From: Argyresthia goedartella
Taxonomy: Eukaryota > Arthropoda > Insecta > Lepidoptera > Argyresthiidae
DNA: 64,000 nt
Assembly: GCA_949825045.1 (NCBI GenBank)
Contig: OX463806.1
Location: 41,068,208 to 41,132,207 of the forward strand
Reading direction: 5' to 3'
Shown here: piece after piece, positions 20,750 through 31,905 of the stretch
Numbering within the stretch: position 1 is the first letter of the stretch
Layout of the letters: each line of letters opens with the position of its first letter
Notes under the pieces: generated by a model
Seen by the model: only the letters and a program-made list of their open reading frames with translations
Databases searched by the model: none
Told to the model about the DNA's origin: nothing
Position numbers and translations under genes: made by a program

Positions 20750-21320
20750 GCCTGGAAATAAAATAAAAAAGAATGGGTGCTCCGAACAAAATTAAAATAA
20801 AACAGAAGGAATAAAGACTTGCAGTTAGTAGCTGTAGTACTAATATGATAGTTCCTAATTCTCTATATAGCTATTTTACATCAAAGTCAACAAGTTTCAA
20901 TTAAACTATTACAAGTAAATATAGGTTAACAGTATAAATGTCCTGAACTAATGAAAGTTATACTTATTGTCTAACAATTTTAGTCGTTTTGCAAGTGTTG
21001 TGCTGATCAGCTGTGAAGTGAGTACCTAATATGTCTCTAGAATTACCTACAAGCTTACACTATATTCACACTAATTGCCAAGGTCTAACCTATCAGTGCA
21101 CTTGTGTATATCGTGTAATGAATATGAGTGAACAGCTAGTTTTATCGTCAAAAGTACTTCCACAGATTGTCAAGTGCTAAGAGACAAAACAAAGACGCTG
21201 CGGTGTGAGGATGGACGTTTCTCACAATAGTGAGAGTTGAGCAGTATGTAGTGTTTAAGTATATAGTTAAGTTCAAGTCATATACTTGTAAAATATGAAT
21301 AAGCAAATATGAAAAACAAT

Positions 21321-21402
21321 ACTCCCCCGGGGTTTTTCCGTTGGCAGTTTGAAATTTCCTTTGTCTTTCGGTCCGTGATCGATTATTTTATAACAATTAC
21401 AA
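21321..21402. other. 5' junction of family B
   Basis: Short AT-rich stretch between the probable 5' end of family B and a poly(T) run. No target duplication matching the 3' end at 13061 was found. Confidence 0.35.
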
Positions 21403-21960
21403 TTTTTTTTTTTTTTTTAACTTTGTTTATTCAATAAGTAAATAAATTACATTTGTTAATACAGTAACCATGCGCTGAAACCACTAGATTTAAGTGCGAC
21501 ATGGTGAGATCGCTTAACTACTCGATTTCTACTCGAATTCTGACCACATTTATCACTGGCACACTTTAGTTGACTTAACAAACACTTAAATTAACACTAT
21601 ATTCACAAATAGACGATTTAAAACAAATTAATTTAGTTAAAATACGGCACAGCTGTTTTTGAATTCGATTCGATCATAGAAGTTATTATCAATTTGACAG
21701 AGCAATTTTTTTTTCTTCTTTTAATTTGGCGTGCCCACCTCTGTTGAGGTTATTATTGTCAGTGTTAAGAGTATTTGAAAGATCACAATTTACTATCGAG
21801 GACCTGGAAATTAGCGCCTTGAAAATAATGTAATGCTCATTAGCACTACCCGGGAGGATGTGAAGGGCTGCAGGAACAAAGTATTTCCTTTGGACGTGAG
21901 CAACTCCTCGCTGAAAAAGAAATCGTTTGTACTGTAACATTCAGGTGTCGAAACGTGTAT
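21403..21960 (-). mobile_element. Retroposed 3' end with poly(A) tail, unclassified
   Basis: A run of T at about 21403-21418, preceded on the minus strand by a GAATAAAC signal a few bases upstream, looks like the poly(A) tail of a minus-strand transcript copied into the genome. A short minus frame (21940-21689) reads YKRFLFQRGVAHVQRKYFVP...RGGHAKLKEEKK; I do not recognise it. It may be a poly(A)-type LINE end or a processed pseudogene. Confidence 0.4.
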
Positions 21961-22377
21961 GAAAATCGTAAATACCCGCTTTTCGTCACAAAACCATTAA
22001 TCAACATTTGTTCAATCAACCATTAATAAAACATAACGTAAATTATTATTATTATTTAACAGACGAAATAACTATATGAACAATTAGGAAACAGATTTAT
22101 TTGTTTTAGTCAGTCGCTTCTGTTCGCCACATACGTCCAGTGTGGACCGGCCTCACAAAAAAGTGTTGTCAATACGTAAAAAACCATTGATACCATTTAA
22201 GCTTCGAGAAAAATTATGTGTAGTTACGTCGTTGTTTTCATAAATTATTTTCTTGGATATGCTACAAAATTTATTTATCTTTCGTATTGTTATGTTTTTT
22301 TTTATTTACGGTCAAAAATATACTAATGAGTATAATTATATTTGACATCGCCGCATTTTTTTTCGGCAGCTAATGAA
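21961..22377. other. No gene seen
   Basis: AT-rich sequence without recognisable coding or repeats. Confidence 0.45.
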
Positions 22378-23087
22378 AAAAACCGGTCAAGTGCGAGTAG
22401 GACATCAGACCCGCACATGAAGGGTTCCATACCATTGTACACGGAAAAACGTAAAAGGACAGTCTTTTGTACGAGTTCTCAGTACATACATATACCTATT
22501 TAATTTTTAATAATATAAAATTAAATACTAGGAAGGATTACATTCAAGGCGGTACATCGAAACATTGAAAAATAGTTTTGTGTATGTAGTATGAAAGTAT
22601 TAAACTGTGTACTCAGGTTAACGAAACTCTTTGTTCATTGAAACCTCAAGTGGATAGAAATTGAGTAACTTAATTACAGAAATAAAATCAAATATGATAA
22701 AAAAGTGAGTATTATTTAAGATAATTTCAATGAGCAATTATTAATCATATAATGACAAATAACTAAGCACAAAATATTTTCAGATAAGATCGGGAGAGTG
22801 ATTTTTTCACCGATAAATAAATAAAACAAAATGGCTAAGAAAATGGCCATACCAGTAATTTTATCTATGGGTACTTCTTTTAATTCTTGAACATCGGTAT
22901 GTTTCATTAGTTGTTGCTGTTGCGGCAACATAAATGCACATTCTGTGTAAATTCAACTCTCTACCTATTTCGGTTGGTCCGATAGAGCCCAGTGACGGAC
23001 GGACGGACGGACGGACAGACAGACAGACAGGGGAGGCTTAGTAATAGGGTCCCGATTGGCACCCTTAGGGTACGGAACCCTAAAAAC
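22378..23087 (+). mobile_element. SINE-like unit, diverged long copy
   Basis: The head (ACCGGTCAAGTGCGAGTAGG, GAAGGGTTCCATACCATTG) and tail (GCGGCAACATAAATGCAC, CCAGTGACGGACGGACGG, GGGTCCCGATTGGCACCC, GGTACGGAACCCTAAAAACG) match the family. About 470 bases between them (22440-22915) do not. Either another sequence has inserted, or head and tail come from two copies. The (GGAC)n(AGAC)n microsatellite is at 22995-23032. Confidence 0.7.
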
Positions 23088-23490
23088 GGATTAACGAATG
23101 AAAATTAACGAAGTAATGTCGAAATATTGACCCATATTTCTATGATGCTAAAATCTACTAAGCTAATTCAAATGGGGAGGGAGGCCCTTTGAAATAGGTT
23201 AGGTAGGCTTTCGCAACCAAGAGAAGGAAGGCTGGCCAACCTGGCAATAGCCATAGCAAAGCAGAAATATGTAAATCAGTCAATTACGGGATAGTTAGAT
23301 GGAAAGTTGAAAATAAAAAATCCCATAGTATATTTTGAGTTCGAATTTCGAGTGACTTTTAACAAATATTAAACCATAACAAAATGCAACCCCATAAATG
23401 TCCTATGCCATCTTTTAAAAGTACAGCATAATACATTAAATGATCAGCTATTATTTGCACCGCGTGCTTACCCCACGCGGATACGAGGCG
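23088..23490. other. No gene seen
   Basis: AT-rich to about 23455, then GC content rises sharply into the candidate exon. No repeats recognised. Confidence 0.4.
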
Positions 23491-23610
23491 ATGCGCGTCT
23501 TCGGATTCTGTCTGGCGTTGGCGTCCCGGCCGCGTCAATCCCGCGGCGACAGGCGAGCTGGCAAGGTGGCGAGGTGGCGAGGTGGCTGGCGGGCGCACCA
23601 CACTTGCCAG
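23491..23610 (+). CDS. Candidate first coding exon with signal-like start
   Basis: ATG at 23491 opens MRVFGFCLALASRPRQSRGD, a hydrophobic start that could be a signal peptide, followed by an Arg-rich part. It ends at CAG with an excellent splice donor, GTAAGT, at 23611-23616. The block is exactly 40 codons and clearly GC-richer than its surroundings. Against it, a run of GGTGGCGA repeats inflates openness, the minus strand is also open and has a GTAAGC, and no downstream exon was recognised. The product is unknown. Confidence 0.25.
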
Positions 23611-23616
23611 GTAAGT

Positions 23617-24412
23617 GGTGGCTTTATTTTATTACATTGTACTTCTTATTCTTTTTCAGCGTGCTTTAGTCCACCTTTGGACAAATGCCTCAGTAATCGA
23701 TCTCCTACAAGCAATCTTAATCATTTTTTGACTGGTAACTCTGAGTTGTTTAGTTTTAATATCAGATTCCAGAGGCGTCACATTGAAACTTCTCTTAATT
23801 CAAAATAACGGATTTGTTAATAGATCCCACAGCAAACGTACAACAAATTGGACACAGCTGTCAAATTTTAAGCTCACAGTTCGTTAGTTAGTTTTGATTC
23901 TTAGATAGACCTACCCATATTTTTATCATACCTTCTACCTACCATGCTAAAATTACGAGAAGTAGGATATATTTATGTAAAAATTTACTTTCTTTTCCTT
24001 TTCAATGGACAACATGGAAAGATTTGTCGACCCACCAAGACGCGACCCACAAGTCTTGCTAAGCGTAAATCTTTAGGTTAAGTTCCTCAATGCTCAGCGA
24101 ATATCCTATTTTATCAGTTGCCTCGTGTAGAGATGCCACCTTTGTAGGATCATTTCTAAACATAATCCGTCCACCTACGTAACGTAGGTTACGTAGATCG
24201 TTATAGATACGTTACAAGAGATCTAAGCAGATTAGACTAGTTAGAAAACAGCATTACAAAGTATATCTAAGTATCATCGTTTTGTACCGATGTTGTTTTG
24301 TGATATGCTTTTATCTTGGCCTAGCATGTGGCAGCCACAGCCAGCAACGTTAACATTTCGTGTGTTCCTTCAATAAGAAATGACAGCTCCTAGGAACAGT
24401 AATTTTTTTTAC
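23617..24412. other. No gene seen
   Basis: AT-rich sequence following the candidate exon. ACCTACGTAACGTAGGT at about 24173-24189 is a short palindrome. No coding. Confidence 0.4.
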
Positions 24413-24447
24413 GTCGCAGTAAGTAAGTTGAACTTACTTTCTGCGAC
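24413..24447. repeat. 17-base-arm palindrome
   Basis: GTCGCAGTAAGTAAGTT (24413-24429) and AACTTACTTTCTGCGAC (24431-24447) pair with one mismatch around a single G. Confidence 0.85.
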
Positions 24448-25381
24448 TATGACGTAATTAATGACGTAAAAGTTACGATTTTGTAATGTTCTCTTTTAAA
24501 CTTACAAATTTTCGTATAATAGATGACCTTAAACTGTAAGGACTGAATTATTGTACTTATATAAAAATGGACCACCGAAGTAGGGCCACCACCATGTAGG
24601 TTTAAGGGATAAAGGTAAAGGTCCCATAAGACCACGATGGCAGATTCCAAAACAGCGAACATCTAGTATTTTCACAGGCAGCAAGCAACCTATCAGACAA
24701 ATCACGTTATGGCAAAATTGATCGGGCCATGTCGAAGGTTCGGGCTTTGAAAAAGGACACAGCGAAACGCCTATTATGTTGTGGCCGAGCAGCCTACATA
24801 AAGACATTGATCGGTTTTGGTTTGTGTGTTAAGTGCAACGTGGACAGCAACGGTTTATATAGTTACTGTTTCCTACTGATTTGTTTTTAGGTGTTTAGAG
24901 ACAAGTGATTATTGTTTACTACTGATTACTTTTTAGGTGTCCTATTGTAGTTATCACACAGTACTTAAACTAAACTAAACGCTGATCAAAGTGGGTATAT
25001 GCTTTAAAAGTGTAGTTATACGTCGTGCTATTATTAGGCACATTATACTGAACAATTTTAACCTTGGAGATAGTCTTATTTGGGAAAATGAAAGTGCCCT
25101 CAAATAAAATCGTTCGATGGAGGTTTATCGGGCGAGCGCAGCGAGCCTTACCTCGGCCACAATCCCTCATCGTTTGATACAATTGAAGAAACTTTGTACT
25201 TAAAAAATACCCTCAATCGTTAATAGGCGTGTCTCCACAGACCGAGGACCCTCGCGACGAATTTTCCGCGCGGCATCTGTCCCTGGACGAGTGAGGCAGC
25301 CTCGGCATCATCGCGAGGCAGCTGCGCGCGGCAACGTTGAGCCATGTCATTCATTTGTCATTCATTCAGTCGTGAGTTAAG
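24448..25381. other. No gene seen
   Basis: Mostly AT-rich. Around 24850-24945, the phrase TACTGATT followed by TTTTTAGGTGT occurs twice (local duplication). A GC-rich patch at 25225-25345 (CGCGCGGCATC, GCGAGGCAGCTGCGCGCGGC) resembles short GC-rich repeats but could not be placed. Confidence 0.35.
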
Positions 25382-26170
25382 TAGATAGATAGATAGATAG
25401 ATAATTCATTTATTCATTGTTCGGTACAAACACAAAAAAAATATTGGTTATTAACATATTACAAACCACACAAAATTAATTATGACAAAAAACATCAAAG
25501 TAATTAAATAAAACAATGAAAATAATTATAATTAACACAGCAAAAATATGGAAATTAAGGATCACTATGTGGCACCGTGACTGTACCGCGACAATGAAAT
25601 GGCCCTGACTCAGCAATGTCACAGACGAATCTGTGACGCTGATATTCTGCCAGAGCCAAAGCGGACGAGACAGCAATAGGCTTAAGTACACAAAATACAC
25701 AAATTATTACAGCAAATAAATAAAATTTAAAAAATTAAATAAAATATTAAAATCTACTAATATGGAATTGAATTAATTATTGCAATTGAATTTGAATTTA
25801 AATTGAATTAATAATGCATAGAATAGTATCGGAATTGTGTGATTTAAATTAGATGAAATTTCAGAATTGTATAATATGAATAGAAAAAAGATAATAAAAT
25901 GTCAATGATTATGTCGTATGGTAGTCAAAAAAAATAAAAAAGAATGAATTTTGTGAGGTAGGAGATTTCTTCAGGTTATAACCGAGGGCATTACAGTTAT
26001 TTTAAAGTGCTGCCTCCTCAGCCTTCTGCTGCAGTATTAGAAACCTTCTAAAGGCACTTCTGAAACCAGCCTTACTATTTAGCAATCGAAGGGGTGGTGG
26101 GAAGTAAGACATCATGACACTACACGTACGCATTGCGGCGGCAGATTTTGCTTTTATTCTTATAAATAAA
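25382..26170 (-). mobile_element. Possible retroelement 3' end with (GATA)n tail
   Basis: A (GATA)n run at about 25383-25403 borders a sequence whose minus strand ends ATGAATAAATGAATTATCTA, a plausible 3' tail. Further upstream on the minus strand (26205-26002) a short frame ends SYFPPPLRLLNSKAGFRSAF then RRFLI, which has the feel of an RT C-terminus but is not a firm match. Assignment is tentative. Confidence 0.3.
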
Positions 26171-26183
26171 ATCATAAAAAAAT

Positions 26184-26584
26184 ACCGGTCAAGTGCGAGT
26201 CTCAATCGCGCACGAAGGGTTCCGTACCACCGTTCAATGGAAGCGATGGTGTGGAGTGAATAGTTTGGATTTTACACAGCAAAATATTGTTTACAAAGTT
26301 ATTGGTGCGGTTACTTTCACACTCCATGTACGTAACCAGGTGCATCCATAAGTTTATATGTGGTATTGTCGTATGGGAGCCCCCTTAAATATTTATTTTA
26401 TCCTGTTTTTTAGTATTTGTTGTTATAGCGGCAACAGAAATACATAATCTGTGAAAATTTCAACTCTCTAGCTAGTTAGGTTCTTGAGATACAGCCTGGT
26501 GACAGACGGACGGACGGACGGACGGACAGCGAAGTCTTAGTAATAGGGTTACGTTCTTACCCGTTGGGTACGGAACCCTAAAAA
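26184..26584 (+). mobile_element. SINE-like unit, complete copy
   Basis: This is the least disturbed copy of the family: ACCGGTCAAGTGCGAGTC head, GGTTCCGTACCACCG, GGAGTGAATAGTTTGGAT, AACCAGGTGCATCC, GGGAGCCCCCTTAAAT, TAGCGGCAACAGAAAT, GATACAGCCTGGTGACAGAC, (GGAC)n at 26506-26528, and GGGTACGGAACCCTAAAAAG at the end. It is about 400 bases long. Confidence 0.85.
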
Positions 26585-26786
26585 GATAAGATAAAAAATA
26601 TATAAACGAAGGCAATATTGGATCCAGTCATTATACAATGAGGAACCGGCATATTCATCTTGCGGCTAATATTTAACCACGCATCTTCTCTAAGCCCTCT
26701 TTTTGTGTAATTTGGATCATTTGCGTTCCATAATCAGGTGTTTGCACTATAGAGAGATATTCATTTCAAATACTATTCTTTTTCCA
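26585..26786. other. Spacer, no feature
   Basis: AT-rich spacer between the SINE-like unit and the GC-rich block. Confidence 0.4.
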
Positions 26787-27330
26787 TTATGATCAAGCGA
26801 GGTACCAAACAAAATCACGTGCGTCCAGAGTGGGGGCGGAAAACGACTGAGGCGCCTTTGAGCAAAAGCAAAACAAAAAACCGACATATGTGGCTCTCAC
26901 GCTCGCTCAATCGCTCGGCCGAAGCAAGCGCACGTGCATGCTTCGGGCGAGGCACCTCCTCACAGGCCAAACAGCATATCACACTGGACAAGTTCGTCCA
27001 GAGGCTGGCGACGAACATGTTCGCACGGGCAGAGCGGCTCTCAACACCCGCTCGTGCGAGACCTGGCGCCATACCACGCGCGCCCGCCTGACCGTCGCCG
27101 CCTACCCCGAGACCTGGTTGCCGAGCCGGCAGCACCCCTGGATTGAGGCCACACAACCCGAAGAAGACCTCAGCCACCCAATGACCTGGCCGTAGTCACG
27201 GACAGCGGAAGACTCCGCGGAAGGGGGCCATTGCCCCGGGACCGCACCCTGGAAGGGGCGTGAGAAGATCACCTAGCCAAGAATAGCATATCGTGGAAAA
27301 TGCCTCGCGAGGCTACTCGCCCTGTGGAGA
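26787..27330. other. GC-rich block, unclassified
   Basis: About 540 bases are far GC-richer than the surroundings, with sharp edges. Open frames exist on both strands (for example 26789-27091 plus and 26815-27177 minus) but none has a recognisable motif, and overlapping openness is expected from composition. It could be the leader or LTR of an uncatalogued retroelement, or a CpG-rich gene start. No inverted or direct terminal repeats were found. Confidence 0.35.
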
Positions 27331-27921
27331 CCCGCCTATTCGATCAGGAGTGATATTATATGTTAGCTAATGTAAATATTGATTTATTGCACCTGCGTTG
27401 CCTATCCAAATCAGTAAAAAACTAATTCTTACTGATTTGTTTGGATACCATTATTTGTTATTTGTAAAAATCGAGCATAAGCAGAGTGTATAAGAACTAA
27501 GGAATCTGAAAATCATAGGTCGCCTACCATCCCTTGGGACAACTACGAAGCTGCTAGGTATAAATATAACTTAACAACAATATACATAATCCAAGTAAAC
27601 TTTCATTTTGGTAGGAATATCAAAGTGCCGGACGATAAACAAATTAGGTTATATAGAGATGTAAGAAAAAATCCAAAAAGCGGGACCTTCTCTGCTACAT
27701 TTACTAAGTTATACATGGTTATACGAAGTTTAGCAGGCACACACACACACACTCAGGTTCATATACAATTTCTCTAGAGACATCACCTTTCTCGCGCCCT
27801 TACAAAATGCGCTTTCTGCAAGTTTATTAATATCACTGTCTATACAATTTCTTGGATGCAATTTCAGTTCTCTTTTCTACCGTTTAGATACTTTTTTCGC
27901 GTTTGTTAGCTCCTACTTCTG
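27331..27921. other. No gene seen; imperfect palindrome and (CA)n
   Basis: TATCCAAATCAGTAA at about 27403-27417 pairs with TTACTGATTTGTTTGGATA at 27429-27447 apart from a 4-base insertion. A short (CA)n run lies at about 27740-27754. No coding. Confidence 0.45.
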
Positions 27922-28326
27922 CTAGGTATTTAAATATTCCGCTTCTGTACGAATTTCCTTTCCTGCTATTGTTTCAGCATTTCGATTTCTGCTATTTGTC
28001 TTGTCGCTACTGCACTTTAGTGCCGTTTCCCGCCACTTTAACAGCGCTGCAGTCTCCGCTGGTTCCGCGGCCTGACTCAGAGTTATATCAAGCTGCGCCA
28101 CTGTTCTGTGTCCTACTTATTTTCGGTACCGTCCCAGATTGCGAACGAGGCCGCTCTGCCTACTGGCGGCAGTATGTACCGCCTGCCGTATTGTATTTAT
28201 TTCGTGGGGCCACTCAGGGATGTCATACGCTACGAGTTGCCCCGACCTCAAATACTCTAAGTAGGCAAATGTTTTTGCTACCAGCTGCTGTCGTATGTTG
28301 GCTCTGATCTCAAACAAGTGGCATGT
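27922..28326 (-). other. Unrecognised open stretch with protein-like composition
   Basis: On the minus strand the frame reads TCHLFEIRANIRQQLVAKTF, then AYLEYLRSGQLVAYDIPEWP and HEINTIRQAVHTAASRQSGL. It meets one stop after GRYRK and stays open for another 64 codons (QLDITLSQAAEPAETAALLK...). The balanced composition looks more protein-like than random. No ATG start is evident. It is not recognised; a decayed transposon protein or an exon is possible. The plus strand is also open over most of the region. Confidence 0.25.
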
Positions 28327-28511
28327 GTGACTCTAATCTGACAATAGGACTCGGAGACCAATCGGAATTGATGGGCATGGCGTGCAAACGTAGCCTTTTG
28401 TCAGATCAGTCAGACCCATATTTTAATCATTAATGTTCTGATCTGAATTATTCTCTGAAGAACATTTTAACATCCTGCATTGCGTTATTCACAATTTAAA
28501 AGGAAGTAAGA
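28327..28511. other. Spacer, no feature
   Basis: No recognisable feature. Confidence 0.4.
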
Positions 28512-28538
28512 GTATATATATATATATATATATATATA
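28512..28538. repeat. (TA)n microsatellite
   Basis: An uninterrupted run of about 13 TA units. Confidence 0.95.
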
Positions 28539-28819
28539 CGTATATAGTAGGTGTATGTGTTTTCACCTATAGTTTTCTTCAATATGGCAAGATAACACGA
28601 TTGAACACTAAAATGAAAACTGCAGTAGTGCCCCTGCCAAGACCTATAAAAAGGGAGACACACAGGCCTTAGTATAATTATTACATCAGAAGTTGCTAAA
28701 TATGTCTATTAGCCTGATTCAATGTAGAAATTGATATAAATCATTAGGGAAATAACTTTATAGCAATAACTTTTGAAAAACAGACAATGATGATGGTTGT
28801 TTCGAGCGGGAATAGTCAC

Positions 28820-29060
28820 GCGCATGCGCTTTGCGTCAGTTTTGTGCCGTACCCGTACCATTACCAGTAGATGTAGTGTTGTAGTGTAGTATTAGCCGCG
28901 CGTAGGAGAAGGGAGGTGCTATTTGGCACAAAGTAAGCCAAGGCCGGCATGGTGGGGATAACGCTTACACGTGTGACCTACATAGCAGCCGACCGTCGAC
29001 GGAAACCCACGACGAGTCCCGAGTGGCCGCGCCACAATCACTCGTGTGGTCGATAAGGTA
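28820..29060 (+). promoter_or_regulatory. Possible promoter or 5' exon region
   Basis: GCGCATGCGC at 28820-28829 is the consensus core bound by NRF-1-type factors (Ewg in flies), often close to transcription starts. It is followed by a CG-rich stretch (GCCGACCGTCGACGG, GTGGCCGCGCCACAATC) that ends GATAAG with GTATT after it, a weak splice-donor-like junction near 29058. There is no ATG frame of note, so any exon would be untranslated. Evidence is composition and one motif only. Confidence 0.25.
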
Positions 29061-30640
29061 TTAATTCTAAGACTGACTTATTATCAGGTATCAGGTTTTA
29101 TTTCGATATTATAATTTTATTTGAAAGTTCTTATTAAAATTGCCAACACATGCTTTTAGGACAGGTCACTGAACTGAAACATGTGCCTCTCCCAATCCTA
29201 CATTCGTTAGCTGTGCTACTACTTTCAAAACTGCTACTATTTTAGTCGTTTCGGATAGTCGCTCATTTGGTTGTTGGTATCTACGTGCTCGGTGCTAGTG
29301 CTAGCTGCAACTGGTATTCCGTGCTGATGCTAAAGATTATTTCAGTAGGTTTAATATCGATATCGTCAGTGCCCACAGTACCCAGTAGCCGTGAAGAATA
29401 GCACAGTATGATAGTGGCATCGCACACAGAGTTGAGTGCATCGATCGCGATTACATCACCATTGCGTCCTTTCTCTGCGCACGCAGCCCACCCCGCGCGG
29501 CCCCCTCTTCCCCCTCAGTCACCGGGTGCCGTCACTTCTACATCGCTCGGGTTCGCGCCAAACGCACATCAACCATTCGCTTTTTCGCCGTCGTCCTCGA
29601 CGGTCGCTAACGAAGATCTCTATCTAACACAGTGCAGTTATAACTTCACATTGTCATAAAATACCAATAGAATAGCCTTTTGTGCCATCACGTTCAGCAG
29701 TGCCAATAGTGATAATTTAGTTACGGAAGTGGTTAAAATAGTCTTCATTATGTCGGCCACTAACTTTTTCAACTTCCGCAAAGAAGTTGCACTTCCATTT
29801 ATTCACTTTATAATGTAATGAACTGTCTTAACCGTTATTTTGTGATAGTTTTCCTATTGGAATTTCTGTAGGTAGGTATAAGTTGCACAGATACGACATT
29901 CCATTTGGTAACTTAACTGTATATAATTAACCACAAATTACTTCGTCTTGGTCATGTGACTTGGTCATTCGATTGTAGTTTTTACATCAGATTGAAATGC
30001 TGGGCGAATATTTTTCAGCTTTGTATTAAATATTATATTACACCAAGAAGACTTCAAACCTGAAGAAAGAATAGAAGAATCATCAAATGTCCCTCGTGTG
30101 GGAGTGAGAAATTGACTCGACTGTTACTATTAGTCAGTCTTTTTCTCTCTCCTATATGATTGGCATATAACCGACTGCTGGCTAATATTCACATGCAGTG
30201 GGCAGCTCCTCATCGGTGACGCATCGCGCAACGCCCAACCGTCGTCGCAACATTGCCAAGTGTCTGCAGTGGCGTCGGTGATTACGCAAGCTGTCATTTT
30301 AATTCGGCTGCGAAATTACTGAACTTTCTGCTAAAGACACGGCCTTTCAGTTTATAAAGAGAATCAAGTATACAGCTATTGCGAATGTATCTAGTTAGGA
30401 AATGTATTTGATTTTGTAGACTAAAATAAACGTGTCGTAACCGTTTGGTTTAGTGATGAAATTGAAAACGTGGTGGTGGCGCTGGTGCGTCGCGGACGCG
30501 GCGAGGATTGGGCAATCTACCAGTGAGCGGATGCCGAAGTCTGTATGTGTGTGTTCGTTCACCTGCCCGCGCATACACTCCCACACTCGAAACTCGAACA
30601 CATTGCCTAAATTTTCAATGAAGACCTACTTAAACTGAAC
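29061..30640. other. No gene recognised; possible second 5' region
   Basis: Mostly AT-rich. GC-richer patches at 29440-29600 and 30470-30600 have short plus-strand frames (MIVASHTELSASIAITSPLR..., MKLKTWWWRWCVADAARIGQ...) that are Ser/Pro-rich or Trp/Arg-rich and match nothing I know. They could be untranslated exon sequence of a gene extending out of view. Confidence 0.3.
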
Positions 30641-31905
30641 AGTTTAAAACCATAAATTAGTATAATTTTCCATTGGAATTATCACATCTTCTAATTGGTT
30701 GCTATGCGTACTTATATAGCGATTGTGAGTTTGATTTTTATTTACCTATAACCATGTTATCCTAACACTAACATGTAAAAATGCTAAGCGGCTTTGTCTA
30801 ATCTACTTGATAATTTCTTTACTCATGTTAAATAAATGCACCATCCACGTTATGCTTGAATCTATTTCACCTATTTATTACAATAGATACCAATCCCTGA
30901 AAAAAATCAACAATATATTCAGTATTCGTATTACTTCATACTAGACACATAGGGGGGTGTTCGCTCCCCATGCTCCGCCCCCTCTTGAGGCATGTTACCA
31001 ATAGCAGGCTCCTTTAAAACTTTTAGTACAAGTCACATCACATAAGTACCTGTCGGTTTGAACAACGTCCCTGATTCACCGATTGGACCATGGTTGCCCT
31101 TTTTAGCTTTATATAATTTTCAAATGAATTCGAAAAATACACTTAGTCATAATATAATACATAGTAACATACCCATAGTTAAATATGAACCCATTGAAGA
31201 AAAACCGTAATTGAATAAATAAGTAAAAGTTAGGTACCTTCATGGATCTTTTACTTAAAAAATAATAGTTTAATCTGTAGGTTCTTTTAGATTTATAAGT
31301 AATTAAATTATCTGTGCATTTAGCAAATTTATCCAGGTTTTATAACCTGACATCACCTAGCCAATCGCTAACTCAGCTGTAGTTAGGTAGGTAGGTGCTA
31401 ACTCGTAGATCAACCTTCATCATGCAAAATGCCAACGTCACTACTTCACTATTTTTATTCATCAGGGTTTTTAACTTTAAGGGGTTCGGTAGGTAACCTA
31501 CCGGCAACCACGAGAATTTTTTTACAGATAAACTCGACTATATATGTATAATACCGATCTGTTAGTTCTACTTGACACCTCATTACTTCATAACAGTTTT
31601 AGCGTGATAGCTTGTCAGACTTGGCCACCGTTACACATTAAGCGTTTTTGGTGGGATTATAGGCATAATTCCTATCGTATTATATTGCCCGGTCACTGCA
31701 CATGTAGGTATCCTGCCTGACTACAGTGAGACTCGCATTCAGTTGGGCCTGGTTGCATACTAATCTAGTATACATGCCTGTCCAACCTATTCCGTTACAT
31801 ACTGAACCAAGAACCTACTCGGATTATGTATTCTTCATAAAGTATACCATATGGGGAATAATGCATAGGTTTACGAAAATAAGACTTTTTAGTTCTGTGT
31901 GGTCT
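30641..31905. other. No gene seen
   Basis: AT-rich sequence. A short AGGGGGGTGTTCGCTCCCCA stretch near 30949 is the only notable composition change. Confidence 0.45.

Larger units (their letters stand above)
13061..21320 (-). mobile_element. CR1-like non-LTR retrotransposon, family B, nearly full length
   Basis: Read on the minus strand, the order is 5' untranslated region (upstream of 20749), ORF1 (20749-18987), endonuclease (18939-18466), linker (to 17709), reverse transcriptase (14690-13318), and a 3' region ending AATAAAGTACTTTGACTTTG with a TTTGAC-type tail at 13061-13075. A family A element at 14697-17702 splits the linker from the RT. Without that insert the element is about 5.2 kb, a plausible full length. 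The 5' limit near 21320 is estimated. Related pieces are at 8858-9632, 47733-49323, 52917-53023 and 61945-62715. Confidence 0.82.

Noticed and set aside
26789..27195. Three overlapping frames in the GC-rich block as a gene
   Set aside because: All are low-stop artefacts of GC composition; none has a recognisable domain or consistent codon character.
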